From the NCBI GenBank assembly GCA_037954235.1, contig JBBMOA010000002.1, positions 20,584,509 through 20,648,508 of the forward strand: 64,000 nt of DNA. Reading direction: 5' to 3'. This document shows, in pieces, positions 35,460-47,609 of the stretch; positions within the stretch are counted from its first letter, which is position 1; every line of letters starts with the position of its first letter. The position numbers were made by a program, and so were the translations under genes. Under the pieces are notes generated by a model that saw only the letters and a program-made list of their open reading frames with translations, had not been told where the DNA came from and did not search any database. Source of the DNA: Aulostomus chinensis (lineage: Eukaryota; Chordata; Actinopteri; Syngnathiformes; Aulostomidae).

Positions 35460-35665
35460 TTCTTCTTCTAACCAGTTCTTGGATGGCTTGTTATTGAGCT
35501 TAGTGTCCACAAATGCCATTGATCCAAGCCACAACTGGGATCCATACTCAGGCACTTTAACACTCTCTCAGCGTGTTAGTAATACTAATCCTGCTCCTCC
35601 GGCAGGCCCATTGATTTTATAGATTTCCCCCAAAGTTGTGATAATGATATATCATTGTTAAATTT
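35460..35665. promoter_or_regulatory. Candidate enhancer with 14-bp palindrome and SOX core
   Basis: AATGATATATCATT at 35643-35656 is a perfect palindrome and overlaps the SOX consensus CATTGTT at 35653-35659. TAATACTAATCC (bicoid-type TAATCC) lies near 35580. The preceding 150 bases are repeat-free and GC-balanced. Confidence 0.32.
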
Positions 35666-36129
35666 GGTAGAACAAACTGCTTTGCCAATCTATCAATGCC
35701 GTGTAGAGGCTCTGATTCAAAGATGGCCCCACAAGTCCACTAAACCTTGAACATGTCAGTTTATATCTTTGTTTCAGACAGGGGCATTATTCTAATACAT
35801 AAGCACACACATGTGGGTATACATAGTAAAGTCAAATAAATACAGATCTCTCACCACCTAAACATAGGATGCAATCCTGCACCCCACACACTGGCTTTAT
35901 CAAAAAGACTTCTCAGTGCAGGGGGAAAGATGTGATGGGTGTGCATGGCTTAAAGTAGCTTCAGAACATACAAATTACCTAGACAGGACCAGACCTGCGG
36001 AGGGGAGCCTAAGAGAAAAATGAGAAGAAAAATGTTTACTGTGAAAGCATGCTCGTATTAAAGCTGATGAAACATTGGGGAACGGGGAGCAGAGCAGGCA
36101 GAGGTGAAAGATAGTGCTGGGAAAACAGT
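35666..36129. other. Non-coding stretch, no gene seen
   Basis: Unique sequence, no feature recognised. Confidence 0.5.
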
Positions 36130-36154
36130 GGGGCTGGGAGGGGGAGGGGGAGGG
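36130..36154 (+). other. G-quadruplex motif with one-base loops
   Basis: G runs of 4, 3, 5, 5 and 3 bases are separated by CT, A, A and A. Single-base loops and five runs predict very stable parallel folding. The Pro/Ser-rich minus-strand frames across it are artefacts. Confidence 0.65.
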
Positions 36155-36229
36155 AGAAGTAGGGTGGCAGAGGGATGAGCATGGGGAATAGTGAGGCCTG
36201 GAGAGAGGACTAATGGGCAACACGGCAAC

Positions 36230-36370
36230 AGTTCAAACCAGAGGCAAAGCAAGGCAGCAGTGGCCTGACACAGCTGAAGGCCTCAGAGGAGTGCCAGGCC
36301 TATTAGAGCAAGATAAGGGCCTGTTTGGAGAAAGCATCCTCTAAAGGGTGCACTGGGCAACAACACAAGC
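36230..36370. promoter_or_regulatory. Weak candidate regulatory block
   Basis: Repeat-free and GC-balanced with two GGCCT repeats and CATCAATTAAAG at its end. Weak, motif-only call. Confidence 0.18.
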
Positions 36371-38104
36371 ATGGGCATCAATTAAAGAGAGAAAATATGA
36401 CATGGAAGTAGGAGCACATTAAATTAAATAAAGAAAAAAAACAAAACTGCCAGGGCTGTTGCCCTCCTCTCTGAAGGACTGGGAATGGGCAGGGAGCATC
36501 AGTGCTGAAATATGGTCGATTTATTCTCCACAGCATTGTCGAGCTGGGGGAGTTTATGATGAGGTGCAATGTAAAAGCTGGGAAAGAAATGAGTCTAGAT
36601 GCCTTCTGGACACAGACCTGCACAAGCAGATGAAAGATGAGAGACACGGAGACCCACCAAAAAAAAAAAAAAAAGCTAACCACAATCTTTACAATAGAGA
36701 AAAAAATTGCCGGTAGATGACTTCTGTGATAACGAATTTAGCTTTAATTCACCTTCAATTCCTCTCCTTTAAGCCTACAGGCAGGATGTGACGTGTGATG
36801 CTGCTGTGGCCTAGATTGTATCCGGATGTGGAAATAGACACCGAATCATGTGACCTGTTTGAGAATCTAAATTTATGTAATGATATACTAATTAAAAGCC
36901 AGGTTTTAAAATGACAGCCTCGTTATTGCATCTATTGTTATCATTTACTGTCTGAATAGGTCAAGCACTGTCATCACCCACAGGGTTTTTACATCTTCAG
37001 CCCAAGGAGGTGTGGGTGGCAGACGGCCTTCATGAAACACCAGTAAACAACAATGAGCTGAACTGACACATGCTGCTGATGAAGGGCCAAACAGTGAGAT
37101 TCTCCTGTTTTTGTTTTGTGTGTGTGTGTGTGTTTCCAATGCATGTGTAAGCGTATGTAGGCTTTTCTTTGGGTTTGGGCTGGGTTAATGTGATTTCCGT
37201 TACGCTTGTCGGTTCCAGAGACCCAGCTTTGTGAGCAGTGGTCAGGTGAAGCCTGGACTCAGCCCCCTATGGCCATTAGTGTGGAAAGAAGACAACCCAA
37301 TAAACAAAGAGAAGCTTGATGTGCACAGGTCACTGCACAACCAGCAGTCAAAAAGCATCTTGCCCTGGAGATTTTTAAAGCAATAACATGCAGAGGGGAT
37401 CTGAGGACTTTAATTACTGGTCACTCTCTCGTGGAGGAGATATTATGCAGACTGTGTTTGAATCCAGGCTGGCCACTGAAAGCAGTGGCAACACAGATTT
37501 GTGCATCGAGGTTGTGGCTATGAGCATCTTCAGGCTAAAATCTTAAAACCACTGTCCACAAAATAGGGCAGTGAGGGGGGTTTGCAATATAAAAATTATC
37601 CATTAACAATTATTGTGTTTCTTTTTGTATTTATCACCCTCAGTCTAAGTTTCCCTGCATTTCTACTGCATGCAACCTTGCTCTTTAAAAAGCACTGAGA
37701 GCGAAGCCGGCAGTAAATCTTTAAGGATTTGACTTGCAAAAAGCACCTCATATATTGTTTATGAAAAAAAAAAAGCAGAGGTTTTTTTTTCTCCCTTCAC
37801 CTGCCTCCGAGCATTTTAGTTTTATTTACTTATTTTTAGATTCGCACTAGTTAGGGAGAGGCATACTTGTCTGACTAAATCTATACAAATAAAGATAGAC
37901 TGTGTCCTCATCTGTCATTTCTCATAAGAGGAGTCAAAACTATTCTATTCACGTTTAAAATTCTTGGGTGACATCTTCAATTGAGTCAAAGAAGCAGTAT
38001 TTTGTACTTTACCCCTAAAGAAAGAACACAAAATGGGGGTAGGATTTAATAAAAATGCAGGAAGTGCCATCATAACATTGAAATATTATTAGGAAAAAAG
38101 ATTT
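36371..38104. other. Non-coding stretch, no gene seen
   Basis: Includes a 16-base A run at 36659-36674 and a short (GT)n at 37118-37133. The segment around 37400-37470 (TTTAATTACTGGTCAC and TATTATGCAGAC) may be a small regulatory patch. No gene recognised. Confidence 0.45.
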
Positions 38105-38340
38105 AAAAAAGAATCTGTCACCATGTGTCAACTTGATCCACCCTGCAGAAACCTTCTTTTGTTGGGAACATGTGGAAGAAAAGGGGTGAGCAGGAAAATT
38201 ACCCTCTGTAATTGGCATCCTGATCAAGGACAGCCATGGCAGCTGAACAATAGAGCCTTTAATTTATCAGAAGTCATTATGAGCTACCGCTGTAATGCCA
38301 GAAGATATTAGAATAAATAGTGACAGAGAGCAGGGGAATC
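38105..38340. promoter_or_regulatory. Candidate enhancer/CNE block
   Basis: A SOX-type AACAATAG lies at 38246-38253 and a CTTTTGTT near 38155. AAAATTACC, GTAATTGG, TTTAATTTATCAG and TCATTATGAG supply homeodomain-like cores. Repeat-free until the GT run at 38399. Inference from motif packing. Confidence 0.35.
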
Positions 38341-38396
38341 AAACACTCGGCTCCTGAATGGTTTTGTTGACTGCGTCTTCCTTGAACTACTCAGGG

Positions 38397-38398
<2 letters not shown>

Positions 38399-38452
<54 letters not shown>
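38399..38452 (+). repeat. (GT)27 microsatellite
   Basis: Perfect GT run of 54 bases. Confidence 0.97.
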
Positions 38453-38453
<1 letters not shown>

Positions 38454-38827
38454 TGATCACACTTTATCCTAATCATGACCTTGACAGATAAACATGACAT
38501 TGAGCAGAGGAGGATATGAATATATATGGTCTACTGCCTTCGCCTTATTTTGACTGTGAGTGGTAAGGGCACAGAAGAAGTGAGCTGTCAGGGTGGGGGG
38601 GGTCTAGGGACTTTATTCCATGCTTTAACACATGTGGCCCCTACGGGACAAGCCTGCTCAACTCCTGTGTCCACAGCAGATAAGGGACACCTTACAGCTG
38701 AGTCGTCAACTTTGGTGCAGGGAGTTGATGGCGTGGAGCGACAGGAGAAAGCCCTTTTGGCTCTATTATTTATCTGGGTGCAGGAGGTTTGTGAGAGTCA
38801 GCAACATGCAATGCACTGACCAGAGGA

Positions 38828-38864
38828 GCACTCATCACTACACAATGTGTGTAGTGATGAGTGC
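38828..38864. repeat. Perfect 17-bp hairpin with 3-base loop
   Basis: GCACTCATCACTACACA (38828-38844) is followed by ATG and its exact reverse complement (38848-38864). There are no mismatches. It is not low complexity, so chance formation is unlikely. It could extrude as a cruciform, fold as RNA, or be the product of a template-switch mutation. It is too short for a typical precursor miRNA and has no matching outer stem. Confidence 0.9.
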
Positions 38865-39242
38865 AAAAGAGATGGGTGTAAGGTATGTGTGCGAACAAAT
38901 ACGGCAAACACACACCTCTGACATTGAGACATGTCTTTGACTGAAATACAACTTGTGTTTGAACTATTAGGCAGTACGAATATGGTTTTACAAGTAATAA
39001 ACTATGTCAAACTGCTTAATTCATGTAAATCAATTCTAAAACTTTCCTGATGTCCATTAGCAAACATTTAATACTAAAAACAGACAAAAAAACAAAACAA
39101 GAATTGGAGTGTTTACTAAAAGCTGTACATGGTCAGATCTTGCCCTCCTCTGAAATAGATTTAGTGAGAATTGACAAGTGACATTATATTCTAACTTGAA
39201 TAATCTTCAAGTTGTGAAATCAACAAACAGCAGCCTCTGACA

Positions 39243-39273
<31 letters not shown>

Positions 39274-39699
39274 CCTTGTGACAGCTCAGAAGGATAAATC
39301 TGGGTAGGAAAATGAAGAATCAGAGGTGCCACTGAGCAAGACCTTTAACCCTGACTGTGGGTGTACGTGTTGGCTCTGGTTCTGATTAGCTCCCTCATCA
39401 ATGAAGCCCGCCCCCCCTTCAACTGCACACAGTGAAGAAAGTGCCTCTGCAGCCAGGGAAAGACTTTCTTTTTTCTCCTAATCTCCTGAAACACCACTGC
39501 AACACAAATATGTTCTTCAGGGTCTGTGTGAAATATCTGTGAAATTAGCACGAAGCGTTCAAGTTTCTGTGTAGAACCTCTTCTCACCTGGAAAATGAGC
39601 CTGTGCGTTTACTATCTACCTTGATACAGGTAAAAGAGGATGTGGTGCGAACACATCACCTGAAGTGGTAATATTCTACTTGTAAGGGATCAAATTGTC
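38865..39699. other. Non-coding stretch, no gene seen
   Basis: Contains (CAT)9 at 39246-39272 and otherwise unique DNA. Confidence 0.5.
39246..39272 (+). repeat. (CAT)9 trinucleotide repeat
   Basis: Nine perfect CAT triplets. Confidence 0.96.
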
Positions 39700-39870
39700 C
39701 TCAACATCCCTCCCCTCTTTATTACCCGGCTACTACATTGGAGGTGGCGAGTGGCTTCTTTGTGGAGTTGATAGTGCATCTCTCATTAGCTCCCGGTGAG
39801 TGCAGCAGAGTGGAGCCAAGGCAGGTTTTTATGGCTAATATGATATATAGTGCTGAAGACACAGTAGTCT
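39700..39870. promoter_or_regulatory. Candidate regulatory block
   Basis: Repeat-free. GAGGTGGCGA at 39741-39750 contains the AGGTGGCG part of the CTCF core, and CTCATTAGCTCCC and GGCTAATATGATATATAG follow. Weak to moderate motif evidence only. Confidence 0.25.
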
Positions 39871-39935
39871 GGCCCCAGACAGGAATAAAAGACAGGGGTC
39901 AGTGAGGTGCGGGTCAGGAAAATCACATACGTGTA

Positions 39936-39958
39936 TACACACACACACACACACACAC
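39936..39958. repeat. (AC)n microsatellite
   Basis: Short AC run of about 23 bases. Confidence 0.95.
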
Positions 39959-40239
39959 CACATTCTGCCATCGCACAAATGCTGTAATATTCAGTAAATA
40001 TCTTTAATGTGTATCACAGAGAGACCATCCATTTGATATAATTAAACAATTTAGTTACAAAAATGGCATTTATGCTCATAACACATGAGGACAGGCTATT
40101 AAGAGGTGCAGAGGTCACTAATCACCCATCGTTGTCGAATGCAGTCATTTGCACCTCCACACTTGGCCTCTCGGATCATGCCACCAAACTCACCCTGCGC
40201 ACGCACACACACGTAGATTTCAAGGGCAGGATGTCATGG

Positions 40240-40430
40240 TGACTGGCACTCAATGCAGGTGCTCATTATCACCTTCCTCTGGCTGAGTGGCCTCCTGTCC
40301 CGGGCACTGTGCAGGATCCTGACCATGCTACAGCAGAGGCTCTTCCTCTTGGTTATCAGGCTATTGGGTCAGGGTTCCCGCTCCAGCTACCTCAGTATGA
40401 CTGCGCTCCAGCATGAAGACATGAGCTGAG
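40240..40430. promoter_or_regulatory. Candidate enhancer/CNE block
   Basis: Repeat-free and more GC-rich than the flanks. Two GATA-like sites (CATTATCACC near 40264 and GGTTATCAGG near 40352) and a GCTACCTCAG segment are visible. Inferred only. Confidence 0.25.
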
Positions 40431-41754
40431 AAGAGGGCAAGTCGTCCCACTCAAAACTGGCAGGTATAATTGAACTGAAAATCACTCTAAATCTGCTCCT
40501 AAAGGATTCTGGGGCATGGGATATGTCAGCCCTGGTCCCAAGTAGTGAAAAATGTTAAGTCAAGCTTGTTCTGTCTCTCTTTCAAATGCACAAATACACA
40601 CACACTCCCCCACATTCAATTACACGAAAGCACACTCACATGCCACATATGAGTACAATGTGTATGTGCAAAAAAAAAAAAACAGTAGATACACACTCAC
40701 ACATTTACCAGAGAGGACAGATGAAGCTGTAGGGCTGATTCTGCAGGTTTCTTCTTGGCATCAAGTCCACTCAACTGAGAAGACATTTCCTCATTAGCCA
40801 ACCTCAGCTTTAGACAGCTGTGGGGTTCAGAGAGTGTTCATGAGTGTATAAGAAGGTGTGCACAGTAAGTGTGCGTATATGAGGGAGTAAAGATCATAGC
40901 ACAGAGTGAAAAAGTGTGTGTTGAAGAACGGAAGCAGGGTAAGGGGGGAAAAAAAGAGGCCTTCTGCAGCTCAAAAGCAGCAGCTAACAATAACAATGAA
41001 ATCCCAGTAAAAGAGTTTCTAGGGTTCACTCTGGCAGTGCTCACGGGTCTGCCAGCTTGACCTGTTTCACTGACCCCTCATTGGTACGTTGCTAACCCTG
41101 AGAGCTTTCCAGCCCAGACTGGGTTATGTTCCTTGGACAGTCAGAAAGTCAAGGCCAGGGCCAGAGCTCTGAGAGGTGCTATGTGTTTTAGCCTGCTCTG
41201 CTCCACCACAGGGTAAGAGAGATGAGGGGATATGTAGGAGATAAATCACTAAGTGCCTCACCTTGGGTCACCGATCACACCAAAGGCCACCAGCAATCTC
41301 TATTTGAGACACTGCATTTGCTGCTTCAGGGCTTTGCTCTCTGGCCTTGCTATAAATCAGCATACGCCATCTAACCCCATAGCTACCTCCTCGCCACCCC
41401 CCCCTCCCTGTTTACTAAAGCAGCGATATTATGTCCTAAAATATCGACAGTAAAATACTGAAAAATAGGAAAATGTAACAAAACGGGTAAAAAAAAAAAA
41501 AAAAAAAGTTTGTGGAATCTATTTAAAATGTGTAAATGTCAGTACTGTTTTTTTTTTTTCATTTAAATTTAGTGCATCTTAAAAAACAAATCTGAGTAAA
41601 AAGTACATACATTGCATCAAAAATTCATGACCATTTAGCATGACAGCTCCACTTTATCGCAACAGTCACTGGGGGGCATTCAGAGTGTAGCCCACCACAC
41701 AGGCCAATGGCCCTCTCGTCTGATACATGCAAATCTGCAAATGAAATAACCATA
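40431..41754. other. Non-coding stretch, no gene seen
   Basis: CA-rich low complexity near 40590-40700 and a 19-base A run at 41489-41507. No gene recognised. Confidence 0.5.
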
Positions 41755-42647
41755 TATGGCTGTACATATACATATATATCAATATATGCACACACACACG
41801 TGTATATATGTATTCATATATACACATACACATCTATATACATACATATACAGATATATACACATATATACACATATACGTGTATATACATATATAAGCA
41901 TATAAATACATATATAACATATACATTATATATACACACTCACATATACATATATACATATGTGTACATATATATATATAGATGTGTACATATATATATA
42001 GATGTGTACATATATATATATATATATAGATGTGTACATATATATATATATATAGATGTGTACATATATATATATATATATAGATGTGTACATATATATA
42101 TATATATATAGATGTGTACATATATATATATAGATGTGTACATATATATATATATATAGATGTGTACATATATATATATAGATGTGTACATATATATATA
42201 TATATAGATGTGTACATATATATATATAGATGTGTACATATATATATATATATAGATGTGTACATATATATATATATATAGATGTGTACATATATATATA
42301 TAGATGTGTACATATATATATATATATAGATGTGTACATATATATATATATATAGATGTGTACATATATATATAGATGTGTACATATATATATATAGATG
42401 TGTACATATATATATATATAGATGTGTACATATATATATAGATGTGTACATATATATATATAGATGTGTACATATATATATATATAGATGTGTACATATA
42501 TATATATAGATGTGTACATATATATATATAGATGTGTACATATATATATATAGATGTGTACATATATATATATAGATGTGTACATATATATATATATAGA
42601 TGTGTACATATATATATATATATATAGATGTGTACATATATATATAG

Positions 42648-42688
<41 letters not shown>

Positions 42689-42698
42689 TGTGTACATC

Positions 42699-42730
<32 letters not shown>
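41755..42730. repeat. TA-rich minisatellite, 30 units with GATGTGTAC core
   Basis: After a degenerate TA/CA lead-in (41755-41960), the core GATGTGTAC recurs 30 times from 41981 to 42687, separated by (AT)n. Every spacing is even: 20-28 bases, with a final 40. Variation is therefore entirely in TA copy number. Between 42111 and 42281 spacings alternate 22 and 26, which suggests a 48-base higher-order unit. The long Tyr-Ile and Cys-Thr-His-Leu frames of 200-287 codons here are artefacts. Confidence 0.97.
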
Positions 42731-42731
<1 letters not shown>

Positions 42732-42844
42732 ATATATTTATATTTCTCTCTATATATAAAAGGCCCATTTAATATTTCCTAAGAAATTATTGAAAATGTC
42801 AGAAAATGCCTTTGCACGGTTAAAAAAAAAATTACAAGACAGTA

Positions 42845-42955
42845 AAATAAATCTTGGATCTTCCCACTGATCCACATCAGATCCAAAATTTTAATGCGTT
42901 CTTCCTTTGTTCATGCGCCACACTCAAGAAAATTGCTGGATAATTTTTGGATACT
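42845..42955. mobile_element. Probable decayed interspersed-repeat relic
   Basis: The segment with GATCCACATCAGATCC followed by AAAATTTTAATGCGTTCTTCC and a CATGCGCCAC stretch resembles a family I recall as common in teleost genomes (an ATCACCAAAATTTAAT...TTCTTCCTTGG type sequence). The match is from memory and imperfect. The family name and full extent are unknown. Confidence 0.33.
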
Positions 42956-44689
42956 AAAATAAATTAAGTGTTTTGTTAGGTTTTGATGATGATTGACAGA
43001 AAGAATACTTTAAAATATAGCCTTGACATTACACTTCAGTGTGACTCAAGCATTAATTTGGCATTTGACACCAAAATTACGTTGTGTCACTCAATCCCCT
43101 GTGACATACATCTGCACACTGAAGGTTTCTCTGACACCGGTTCCTCTTCACCGAAAATTGAAGTCCTTGCTATCTCAATATTTGGAGTAGTTGTTTTATG
43201 AAAGATAAGAGTCCTATGAAACCAAACATGGAGTCTAAACCTGTTTGAGACAAGTCTCATTTCAGTACAGTGACTTGATGGTCAAGCTACACAGATCTAC
43301 ACAGATTTCGATAACCTGGATCCAGCTTCTAACATGTTTTGGAAGCGTTTTGAACACTGACACCCTGGCAAATTTTCCTTCATGAAATTTCACCTAAGAA
43401 AAGTCAATAAGGGTGAGACGCTACAGGCTGAGTTTCATGATTCTCTATTTCTAAAAGCGTGTTAGATATTTTGTCTCTATAATTGTAAACTTTAAAAACA
43501 AGAGCCTCTCCAAGAGGCGGGGGACTGGAGCATACAAAACCTTTCACCTCTCCCTGATGCTGATTATTCATCACATATCAAACTGTGAATACTTTTGCAT
43601 TTATTATAGTTTATGGACTACAGACTATGTCACATACATTGGAACCCAGTTATTGGCATGAAGCCATGGTTCAAGATACTTAATTAGTAAAAATAAATAT
43701 ATGAGTGGCTCAATCCAGAGGTCTCAGAAAATACATGAAATCCTCCACCTCGTGAAACAGGAAGAACTTCAATGCATCAGACAGCTCATTTCAATAGACC
43801 CGAAGCTTCCATTAGAGTTCAGATTAAACATATTTAAAGTCTTGATTCACAGTGCATCTTTTTGGCTTAACTCAACAACAATGTGTGATTTAAGTTAGTG
43901 GACTCATAACTTAAGCTTTAGAGATGGCCTTTATTGTGAAATGGTGTCCTATATAAAATAAGAAATCCGTCTTTTGGAGGTGAGTGCCTAGAAACTGTTT
44001 TTGTCCCCGGCCTGTTTAAAGGACAGTCTGTCAGGCTTGTAGCGCCTTGAGTGTGACTGTTCTCCTTCTTTCTCTTCCCTCCTTCTCTCCTTCGGTGTCA
44101 TAATGTCAGCAGACCGAGCCTTGATGGAGGTGAGATGGGAGTAATAAAGAGTGATCCACAGGGAGTTATGGGGGGTGTCACATGGACGGTATTGTCGTAT
44201 CACTATGGCACAGCAGGTCTCAGTGCATCAGGAGAATGCTTTTACTCTGAAGGAATGCTGCAGGTGATACATAGAATTACACAACATGGAGAACCCTGAC
44301 AGGCTGACACCCACTGAATGCAATCATGGTTGTATACACATGCGCGTGTGCCTGTGTGTGCATGCGCATACAGCAAGCAAAAAAAAAAAGACGACAAAAG
44401 ATACTATCAAATGAAAAGAGAATTGAAATGAAGAATATATGCCTTTATTTATATCCCCAAAAATGAGTATCTAAGACTGGAAAATCAGTTTTCTCACTCT
44501 CAAAGGACTCTGTATTAGTCATTCAGGAAAAATCCTAATAACAATCAGAACACTTGGGGAGGAAGGATAAAGAATTTTAAGGAGAGAAAAAAAAAAATGC
44601 TATTGCATAGTTTGGCTTCAAATATGCCCGTGATTGAGGGAAAAAGGGTATGGATGAGAACATGTCAAAGGAAGGAGTAAATAAGAGTA
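42956..44689. other. Non-coding stretch, no gene seen
   Basis: Unique sequence. 43230-43420 has the feel of an old interspersed repeat, but I cannot name one. No gene recognised. Confidence 0.45.
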
Positions 44690-44970
44690 ATTTTACTCCC
44701 TCTATTAACCTGACGTGATTACAATAGCCTGATCGGCTGCCTTATTTCATGGGATATTAAATTCAAATGCGGCTCAGAAGGAGCCCAGTGCAGATGGGAC
44801 ACTATATCATCTCAGTGAAGCCTCAGGAAGCTTCCACTGACCGGCGGCGCTTTACTGCTGGAGCAAACAAACAGTCTCCTATTTCTGTGACTGACACAAT
44901 GTGTGAAGCCTATTCTTTTAGTGTATCAGACGAAAACGATTATATCAATTATACCTTAAGAGAAACCTGA
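44690..44970. promoter_or_regulatory. Candidate CNE with a 67-codon open frame
   Basis: Repeat-free, CpG-containing and GC-balanced. A SOX-type ACAATAG lies near 44721. A 67-codon plus-strand frame covers 44767-44970 but has no recognised domain and no clear splice or Kozak support. I favour a conserved non-coding element, while a small exon cannot be excluded. Confidence 0.27.
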
Positions 44971-47036
44971 AAGACCTCAAGAGCGTGTGTCTGGAGTGTC
45001 AATTAAAACAGAACTGATAAAAGAAAAAATATTGAAATAGATCGCGTGGATCCTTTTTCTTTTAAAATCCCAACAGGAATTAATAGAACAATTCATAAAC
45101 TATAGTATATTTAGAACGAAAGATTATCTGATGTGTTAATGACAATTGTATAGCAGGCAAAACTGAAAAAATATAAATAAAAGCCCAGATTTTTTTTTTT
45201 TTTTTTTCCAGGCAAGAGCTGGTAGCAGTTGATTTTACGGAGGCAATTGATTTTTCAGGCATAAGGTCAATGTTTATGGAAGGATGGTTACAAGCTGTAG
45301 TGAAACTGTTGTCTCACTTTAGAAACAACAGGAAAGCATGTGATCGAAACAGATTTCATGGCTAGTGACTATTTGCCTTGTTACCTCATCGTATTTAGTG
45401 TAACACACTTCACCTTTGCAGTTCTAGTTGATGTAGTACTTGAGATTTCTTCCTCTGTGGCACACAAACATTGCAATCCAGCAGTGCTGGGTGTTATATT
45501 CACCATATCTTACGGTGACAAGTTGAGCTAGTCAGTTTTACATATTTTTAGACCCACTAAAAATTCAAATCAGCTATATTATATCATTCCAGTTAAATAT
45601 AAAAACCTCTATAGCTGTAAGATTTTCAAAGCATTAATAGTTACACTATCAGAGCAATGATGATCAAGCATCGACAAATTTAAGTAAAACTTGACCGAAA
45701 AAAAGGGTTATTTGCCTGTTAATGATTCACCGTTAGACATCTTGAACTCATTGAGATGTTTTCTATCACCCGCATGACTTCTTGGTCAATCCAGAGTTAA
45801 GAATAAGCGAGCCACATATTTAGCTTGACGCTCATAGAGACTGACTACGACTAACAGCAGCAAAACTATTTAAGTTTGAGCTCACCTGAATATTTTGAAT
45901 ATTTTCGAAGTACGCAGCATACTGCTGGATAAAGAATATTTGAAATTATACTAGATGATGCATTTGTGAACTTGTAAAGGAATGTTTTGTTTTGTTTTTT
46001 TGTTAGCAGTAGCTCTCCATTAGCTCTAAGCTAATATGGTGTTTTTCTTTGTATTCTGGTGTTAAGCAGAAGTACCAAGAAATAAAGCAGGGTGTGAAAT
46101 GAAGACAGTTTGCGGTGAGTAGCTGCAAACTTCATGAAACCTTATGGGTTAAATATCGCTTTAATCTGAACATCGTTAGTATCACACTAATCACAGTATT
46201 ACACTACGGCCTCTGAAAATCACTGAAGTACTGAGGAAGAGACGTACCAATCTGAGCTGTGCAGTGAATCAGTGCCATACAGAAACTTCCTAAATTTGAT
46301 GGTTATATCAACATAGTTGAGCTTGAAGGAAGCGGAGTGATATTATTGGTGCATTTAAGTGTGAATGTGTCATCACACACTTTCATGCCCGAGCGGAGAA
46401 TGCTGCCTCAGTTTGACCGTATGTAATTCATAGCATGTCTTCCCTGTGCCACAATATACGATATATACGTAAGTGGTGCACACTTCCCTAAAAGAGCACA
46501 TATACATTGTTTTAACAGCTGTGGATAAAGAATGTATATTCACAATGTCACAACTTTTTTTGCATTAAGATTTAAATTATATAAAGTTTATATGTTGTTA
46601 TGATTTGAAGTCTGGAGTTTGTTCTTGCTTTTTTTCCCATCTTTTAAACACCCTTTAGATAAGGTTTGGGAGTTTATTGAGATCTCTTAAATAACAGGTA
46701 ATTAATAATCAGTTTGACTCAAGAATGAACATGGAAATATTTCAAAATCCTACTGGGTAGGACCTATCAACAATATGCCTTGAGAATACTTGTTGTTGTC
46801 TTTTATTCTGGACAAAAGGGTTTTTGATGAATTGGGTTAAAAAAAAACTTTGAAATTTCAAATCATCTAAAATTTTGTCATAAAAGGTTACTGAATGAAT
46901 GACTTTGAAATAATATACTTCTGTAGAAAAATTTCTATTTCAAATTTCCAGAATTTACCATTGAGTGAACAAGTTTACTCTGAACAGTAGCATCACAGCC
47001 CAGGTAAAGAGAGGACTCCCGTTGTAATTATCAGCA
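44971..47036. other. Non-coding stretch, no gene seen
   Basis: 2 kb of AT-rich unique DNA with an 18-base T run at 45190-45207. 46360-46440 is a small GC-balanced patch. No gene recognised. Confidence 0.5.
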
Positions 47037-47098
47037 GTGTGTGCGTGTGTGTGCGTGTGTGTGCGTGTGTGTGCGTGTGTGTGAGTGTGTGTGTGTGC
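47037..47098 (+). repeat. Tandem decamer GTGTGTGTGC repeat
   Basis: Several GTGTGTGTGC-type ten-base units in register, with one GAGT variant near the end. A higher-order form of a GT microsatellite. Confidence 0.93.
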
Positions 47099-47609
47099 TA
47101 GCAAGAGGGAAAACAAGAACAGAAGGAGAGAAACCTGGCCTTATTCTTAACAGTTTATTCAAAAAAAATCCTTCTGTCTTGTGAAAAAGCTGGACTCGAA
47201 ATGCCTCATTTCACAAATGTACCACGGACACGCCGTCCACAGCTCTATAACACTTTGTCAATGAGAAAAACGTAGCTGCAGTGCAATGCTGAGAGGAAAT
47301 GAAGTTAGAAGACAAACTGATTGTTAGTCTTTAGATGAAATCAGATGAGAGCGAGTGTTCAAGCATCATTATCCAGACTGGGCTTTTATGAGCAAACACT
47401 GTGCTTTCATATGAGATGCACAATAAGCACCTCCACCCTGTGGGAGTGGCACTGCTGCTCTGTGATAAACCTCTTCTATCAGCGAGGACCTACGGTGACA
47501 ATCAGCTCTGTGGGTGAAATAACAGCAGAAGACGCCATCTCACCTGCTTAAGGAGAAAACCTTCAAGAAAGATGGTAACTAGGAACACTGAATTGCAGTT
47601 GTATGCCTC
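47099..47609. other. Non-coding stretch, no gene seen
   Basis: Unique sequence. A 68-codon frame at 47345-47551 has no recognised domain. Confidence 0.45.

Noticed and set aside
41707..42772. Open frames of up to 287 codons rich in Tyr-Ile and Cys-Thr-His-Leu
   Set aside because: These are translations of the GATGTGTAC/(AT)n array, with no non-repeat sequence of substance.
44767..44970. 67-codon frame as a small exon
   Set aside because: No domain, no clear splice sites and only an ordinary start context. Kept as a candidate conserved block instead.
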